DNA of 64,000 nucleotides. Origin: Pseudomonas putida (GTDB taxonomy: Bacteria > Pseudomonadota > Gammaproteobacteria > Pseudomonadales > Pseudomonadaceae). This document shows, piece by piece, positions 60,926-64,000 of the stretch. A program made the translations under genes and the position numbers. The stretch is from NCBI RefSeq assembly GCF_028682455.1, contig NZ_JANHLD010000004.1, positions 372,001 to 436,000 of the forward strand. Reading direction: 5' to 3'. The notes under the pieces were generated by a model. It was not told where the DNA came from and did no database searches. It worked only from the letters and a program-made list of their open reading frames with translations. Positions within the stretch are counted from its first letter, which is position 1, and each line of letters begins with the position of its first letter.

Positions 60926-62398
60926 TTAAATTTGACCTTGATGGTGCAGACAGAAGTACTTGGTTTCTACAAAGGGCTCGAAGCCTTCGCTACCGCCCTC
61001 GCGGCCCAGGCCCGAGGCCTTCATGCCGCCAAAGGGGATCGGATGGCCGGTGAACTTCACGCCATTGACCGCGACCATCGCGTGGTCCAGCCGACGGATC
61101 AGCGGGTACACCTGGTCAAGGCGGTTGGAGCAGATATAGGCCGCCAGGCCGTATTCGGTGTCGTTGGCCATTTCAATCGCCTCATCGAGGGTATCGAACG
61201 GCATGACACCGGCAATCGGGGCGAAGTTTTCTTCCTGGTAGATGCGCATCTGCGGGGTGACATCGGCCAGCACCGTCGGCTGGTAGAACCAGCCACCCAG
61301 GGCGTGCCCCTCACCACCCACCAGGCAACGCGCACCTTTGTGCACGGCATCCTCGACCCGGGCGCAGGTGGCATCGAAGGCGCCTTGGTGCATCAGCGGG
61401 CCGACGTCCACCGGCATTTCGTCACCACCGACCATCGCCGGCCCGACGCGCAGCGCGCGTACCGCCTCGGCAAAACGGGTGACGAAGGCCGGGTACAGCG
61501 GACGTTGCACCATGATCCGGTTGGCCGCGCAGCAGTCCTGCCCCGAGGTCTGGAACTTGGCCGCCACCGCGACCTTCACCGCCAGCGCCAGGTCGGCATC
61601 AGCGCAGACGATAAAGGGTGCGTTGCCGCCCAACTCCAACGCGACTTTTTTCACATCCTGGGCGGCTGCCTGCAGCACCAGCTTGCCCACCCGGGTGGAA
61701 CCGGTGAAGCTGACCGAGCGCACCCGCGCGTCGCGCACCAACGTTTCCATGGTCATCTGCGGCTCGCCGATCACTACGTTGAACACACCTGCCGGAAAGC
61801 CTGCTTCTTCCGCCAGCTGGGCCAGGGCCAGGGCCGAGAACGGGGTTTCATGCGCTGGCTTGACCACCACGGTGCAGCCTGCCGCCAAGGCAGCGGCCGC
61901 CTTGCGGGTGATCATCGCGCTGGGGAAGTTCCACGGCGTGAGCAAGGCGCAGACGCCCACCGGCTCCTTCACCGTACCCAGGTGGGCACCGGGGATATGG
62001 CTGGGGATGGTCTGTCCGTACAACCGCCGTGCCTCTTCGGCGAACCAGGGGATGAAGCTTGCCGCATAGGCGATCTCACCCCGGGACTCGGCCAGGGACT
62101 TGCCCTGCTCCTCGCTGAGAATCCGCGCCAGCTCCTCCTGGTGGTCAAGGATCAGCTCGGCCCAACGGCGCAGCAGCACAGCCCGGTTTTCCAGGCTCTG
62201 CGCGCGCCACGGGCCGAAGGCGCGCTGGGCGGCATCGACAGCGGCAACGATCTGCTCGTGCTCAAGCAGGGGCACATGGCCGATCACCTGGCGAGTCGCC
62301 GGGTTGTGCACGGCAATGCTGTTGCCCGTGGTGCTGTGCAGCCATTGGCCATCCACATGACAGAGGGTCTTGAACGTCAGCGCATGCTTGTGTGGCAT
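60926..62398 (-). CDS. doeC: Aspartate-semialdehyde dehydrogenase of ectoine degradation (ALDH family)
   Basis: A 490-residue NAD(P)-dependent aldehyde dehydrogenase. The catalytic glutamate is in VALELGGNAPFIVCADADLA, the nucleophile Cys in TSGQDCCAANRIMVQ, and SFTGSTRVGKLVLQAAAQ is the cofactor loop. Related enzymes oxidise succinate semialdehyde; in this operon the substrate is likely aspartate 4-semialdehyde, giving L-aspartate. TTGGAG precedes the start. It is 11 bases from doeD. Confidence 0.82.
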   Translation of the reverse strand: MPHKHALTFKTLCHVDGQWLHSTTGNSIAVHNPATRQVIGHVPLLEHEQIVAAVDAAQRAFGPWRAQSLENRAVLLRRWAELILDHQEELARILSEEQGKSLAESRGEIAYAASFIPWFAEEARRLYGQTIPSHIPGAHLGTVKEPVGVCALLTPWNFPSAMITRKAAAALAAGCTVVVKPAHETPFSALALAQLAEEAGFPAGVFNVVIGEPQMTMETLVRDARVRSVSFTGSTRVGKLVLQAAAQDVKKVALELGGNAPFIVCADADLALAVKVAVAAKFQTSGQDCCAANRIMVQRPLYPAFVTRFAEAVRALRVGPAMVGGDEMPVDVGPLMHQGAFDATCARVEDAVHKGARCLVGGEGHALGGWFYQPTVLADVTPQMRIYQEENFAPIAGVMPFDTLDEAIEMANDTEYGLAAYICSNRLDQVYPLIRRLDHAMVAVNGVKFTGHPIPFGGMKASGLGREGGSEGFEPFVETKYFCLHHQGQI

Positions 62399-62428
62399 AT
62401 CGTGTTCTCCAAACCGTGTGGGTATGCG

Positions 62429-63448
62429 CTACTGCAGAACGTCGGCGACCACCGCGAGGGTATCGCCACACTGCACCAGCCCCGGAAAATGCCGCGCAGC
62501 CAGCAACCCGCTACGCCGGGCGCGGTACTCGACCGGCGCGGCCCCGCTGCGCTTGATGTCATGGATACGGGCGATCACCTCACCCTGCTCTACCCGCTCG
62601 CCCAGGTCGCGGCACATCTCCAGAAGACCGTCGTGCTCGCTGGCCACGAAACAATCGTCGCCGGGCATGTCGAGCATGATCGATTCGCCGGGCTGTACCT
62701 CGCCCTCGAGGATGCCTGCATGCACCAGCAGATTTCGCACCCCGCGTTCGGCCACCGCCACGCTCCTGGCGGTGGATGAACCGCCACCGCCGAGCTCGGT
62801 GGTCACGAATACCTTGCCCTGGCTTTCGGCGGCGGTGTCGTACATGGCCTGGGCGTCCAGCTCCAGCATGCGCATGCTGTAGGGGGCGGCAAAGGCGCGC
62901 ATGGCAGCCTCGCAGCGCGCTTGCTGGGCCTTGTCGGGCAACACGTGACAGGCGGCGAACGGCAGGAAATCCAGGGTCCGGCCACCGGAATGAATATCCA
63001 GCACGATATCGGCCAGCGGCAGCAGCGTGCGCCGGAAATAGTCGGCGATCTTCTGCGTCACGGTGCCGTCCGGCTTGCCGGGAAAGCTGCGGTTCATGTT
63101 GCCCTTGTCGATCGGCGAGGTCCGCTGACCGGCATGGAACGCCGGGGTGTTCATGAATGGCACGATGATCACCCGTCCGCTGACCTGGCCGGCCTCGAGG
63201 CGTTGCGCCAGCTTGCTAAGGGCCACCGGCCCTTCGTACTCGTCACCGTGGTTGCCGCCGGTGAGCAGCGCCGTGGGCCCCGTGCCGTGCTTGACCACGG
63301 TGATCGGGATCATCACCGCGCCCCAGGCCGAGTCATCCCGCGAATAGGGCAATTTGAGAAAACCGTGCTGCACACCGTCGCGTTCGAAGTCGACCGTGCT
63401 GCTGATCGGGTTCACCGCCAGCGTGGCTTCAGGCAGAGGTGCGTTCAT
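62429..63448 (-). CDS. doeB: N-acetyl-L-2,4-diaminobutyrate deacetylase
   Basis: A 339-residue zinc hydrolase of the succinylglutamate desuccinylase/aspartoacylase family. The zinc ligands are in TGGNHGDEYEGPVALSKL (His, Glu) and DIVLDIHSGGRTLDF (His); the catalytic Glu is in FVTTELGGGGSS. The start NPISSTVDFERDGVQHGFLK is typical of DoeB. It removes acetate to give diaminobutyrate. It begins 3 bases after the doeA stop. Confidence 0.88.
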   Translation of the reverse strand: MNAPLPEATLAVNPISSTVDFERDGVQHGFLKLPYSRDDSAWGAVMIPITVVKHGTGPTALLTGGNHGDEYEGPVALSKLAQRLEAGQVSGRVIIVPFMNTPAFHAGQRTSPIDKGNMNRSFPGKPDGTVTQKIADYFRRTLLPLADIVLDIHSGGRTLDFLPFAACHVLPDKAQQARCEAAMRAFAAPYSMRMLELDAQAMYDTAAESQGKVFVTTELGGGGSSTARSVAVAERGVRNLLVHAGILEGEVQPGESIMLDMPGDDCFVASEHDGLLEMCRDLGERVEQGEVIARIHDIKRSGAAPVEYRARRSGLLAARHFPGLVQCGDTLAVVADVLQ

Positions 63449-63451
63449 GGC

Positions 63452-64000
63452 TCAATCCTTCACGAACAGTTGGCGTGGCACGTTGCACAACGTCTCGACG
63501 CCGGTGTCGGTAATCAGAATGCTTTCGGTGATCTCCAGGCCCCAATCGTCCATCCAAAGGCCGGGCATGAAGTGGAACGTCATCCCGGGTTGCAACACGC
63601 TGGTGTCGCTTGGGCGCAAGCTCATGGTGCGCTCGCCCCAATCTGGTGGATAACTGATACCGATCGGGTAACCGCAACGGCTGTCCTTGTGGATGCCGAA
63701 CTTCTCCAGCACCTTGAAGAAGGCCTTGGCCACGTCACCGGTGGTGTTGCCGGGGCGCGCCGCTTCCAGGCCTGCGGCGATACCCTCGACCACGGCCTTC
63801 TCGCCTTCGAGAAAGTGCTGCGGCGGCTTGCCCAGGTACACCGTGCGCGACAGCGGGCAGTGATAGCGCTTGTAGCACCCGGCGATCTCGAAGAAGGTGC
63901 CGGCGCCCTTCTGGAACGGGGTGTCGTCCCAGGTCAGGTGCGGTGCACTGGCATCGGCGCCGGTGGGCAGCAACGGCACGATGGCCGGGTAGTCGCCGCC
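63452..64000 (-). CDS. doeA: Ectoine hydrolase, C-terminal part (start outside window)
   Basis: The C-terminal 182 residues of an M24 (creatinase/aminopeptidase P) fold enzyme; the frame is open to the right edge (GGDYPAIVPLLPTGADASAP). DoeA opens the ectoine ring to N-acetyl-diaminobutyrate. It has the PHLTWDDTPFQKGAGTFFEI and CYKRYHCPLSRTVYLG blocks, ISYPPDWGERTMSLRPSDTS, and the end GLWMDDWGLEITESILITDT, which are characteristic. The metal ligands of true M24 peptidases are partly changed, as is normal in this branch. It leads the doeABCD set. Confidence 0.87.
   Translation of the reverse strand, partial: GGDYPAIVPLLPTGADASAPHLTWDDTPFQKGAGTFFEIAGCYKRYHCPLSRTVYLGKPPQHFLEGEKAVVEGIAAGLEAARPGNTTGDVAKAFFKVLEKFGIHKDSRCGYPIGISYPPDWGERTMSLRPSDTSVLQPGMTFHFMPGLWMDDWGLEITESILITDTGVETLCNVPRQLFVKD

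Overview
This is an ordinary stretch of chromosome from a high-GC Pseudomonas, most like the P. putida group. The evidence is the gene content and order (mqo with a PA4642-type gene, hpt, upp, uraA; hemH with yfcH; ispE, lolB and a TPR lipoprotein beside hemA, prfA, prmC, moeB and murI; tRNA-Gln, prs, rplY, pth, ychF) and repeated copies of a REP-type element (TCGCGGGGCAAGCCCGCTCC and variants). No insertion sequence, phage, integrase or CRISPR array was seen. Species assignment and comparisons with other strains are from memory, not from a search.

Layout. 1-8.4 kb: the end of a glycosyltransferase, an Old Yellow Enzyme, glutathione peroxidase, slyD, pta with an acyltransferase, an OmpA-type lipoprotein and a metallo-beta-lactamase-fold hydrolase. 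8.5-14.8 kb: a dctPQM TRAP dicarboxylate transporter, a convergent response regulator-TPR/soluble histidine kinase pair with a repeat-rich leader, and a two-domain lysozyme-inhibitor protein. 14.8-23.1 kb: a fatty-acid-type locus of a MalT-like LuxR regulator, DUF1329 and DUF1302 proteins and a medium-chain acyl-CoA ligase. 23.2-34.1 kb: LysE exporter, hydroxypyruvate reductase, rsmC, a manganese riboswitch with a GDT1-type exporter, an M48 lipoprotein protease, a chemoreceptor with a FliA-type promoter, an SRAP protein and several small proteins. 34.1-42.3 kb: mqo, nucleobase salvage (hpt, upp, uraA), hemH and yfcH. 42.5-46.2 kb: a renalase-like FAD protein, then a DUF523/DUF1722 gene and photolyase behind a LitR-type light-response operator. 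46.2-51.5 kb: pagL, then the overlapping hemA-prfA-prmC-moeB-murI operon. 51.7-59.5 kb: envelope and translation genes with tRNA-Gln. 59.5-64 kb: an ectoine-degradation operon (doeABCD order) running off the right edge.

How the genes work together. The dctPQM genes feed C4-dicarboxylates toward malate:quinone oxidoreductase and the TCA cycle. The LAL regulator/DUF1302/DUF1329/AlkK block looks like uptake or processing of a hydrophobic substrate followed by CoA activation. The doe genes turn ectoine into aspartate. hemA and hemH are the two ends of haem synthesis. hpt/upp/uraA with prs form a salvage set sharing PRPP.

The most notable observations are: a TGTACA-N12-TGTACA light-response box with no regulator gene beside it; an SRAP protein in which the catalytic Asn and His appear exchanged; a hairpin followed by ten T residues plus spaced direct repeats in front of the response regulator operon; a consensus promoter inside an AT-rich 3' half of ispE; nested inverted repeats in front of alkK; and the ectoine operon.
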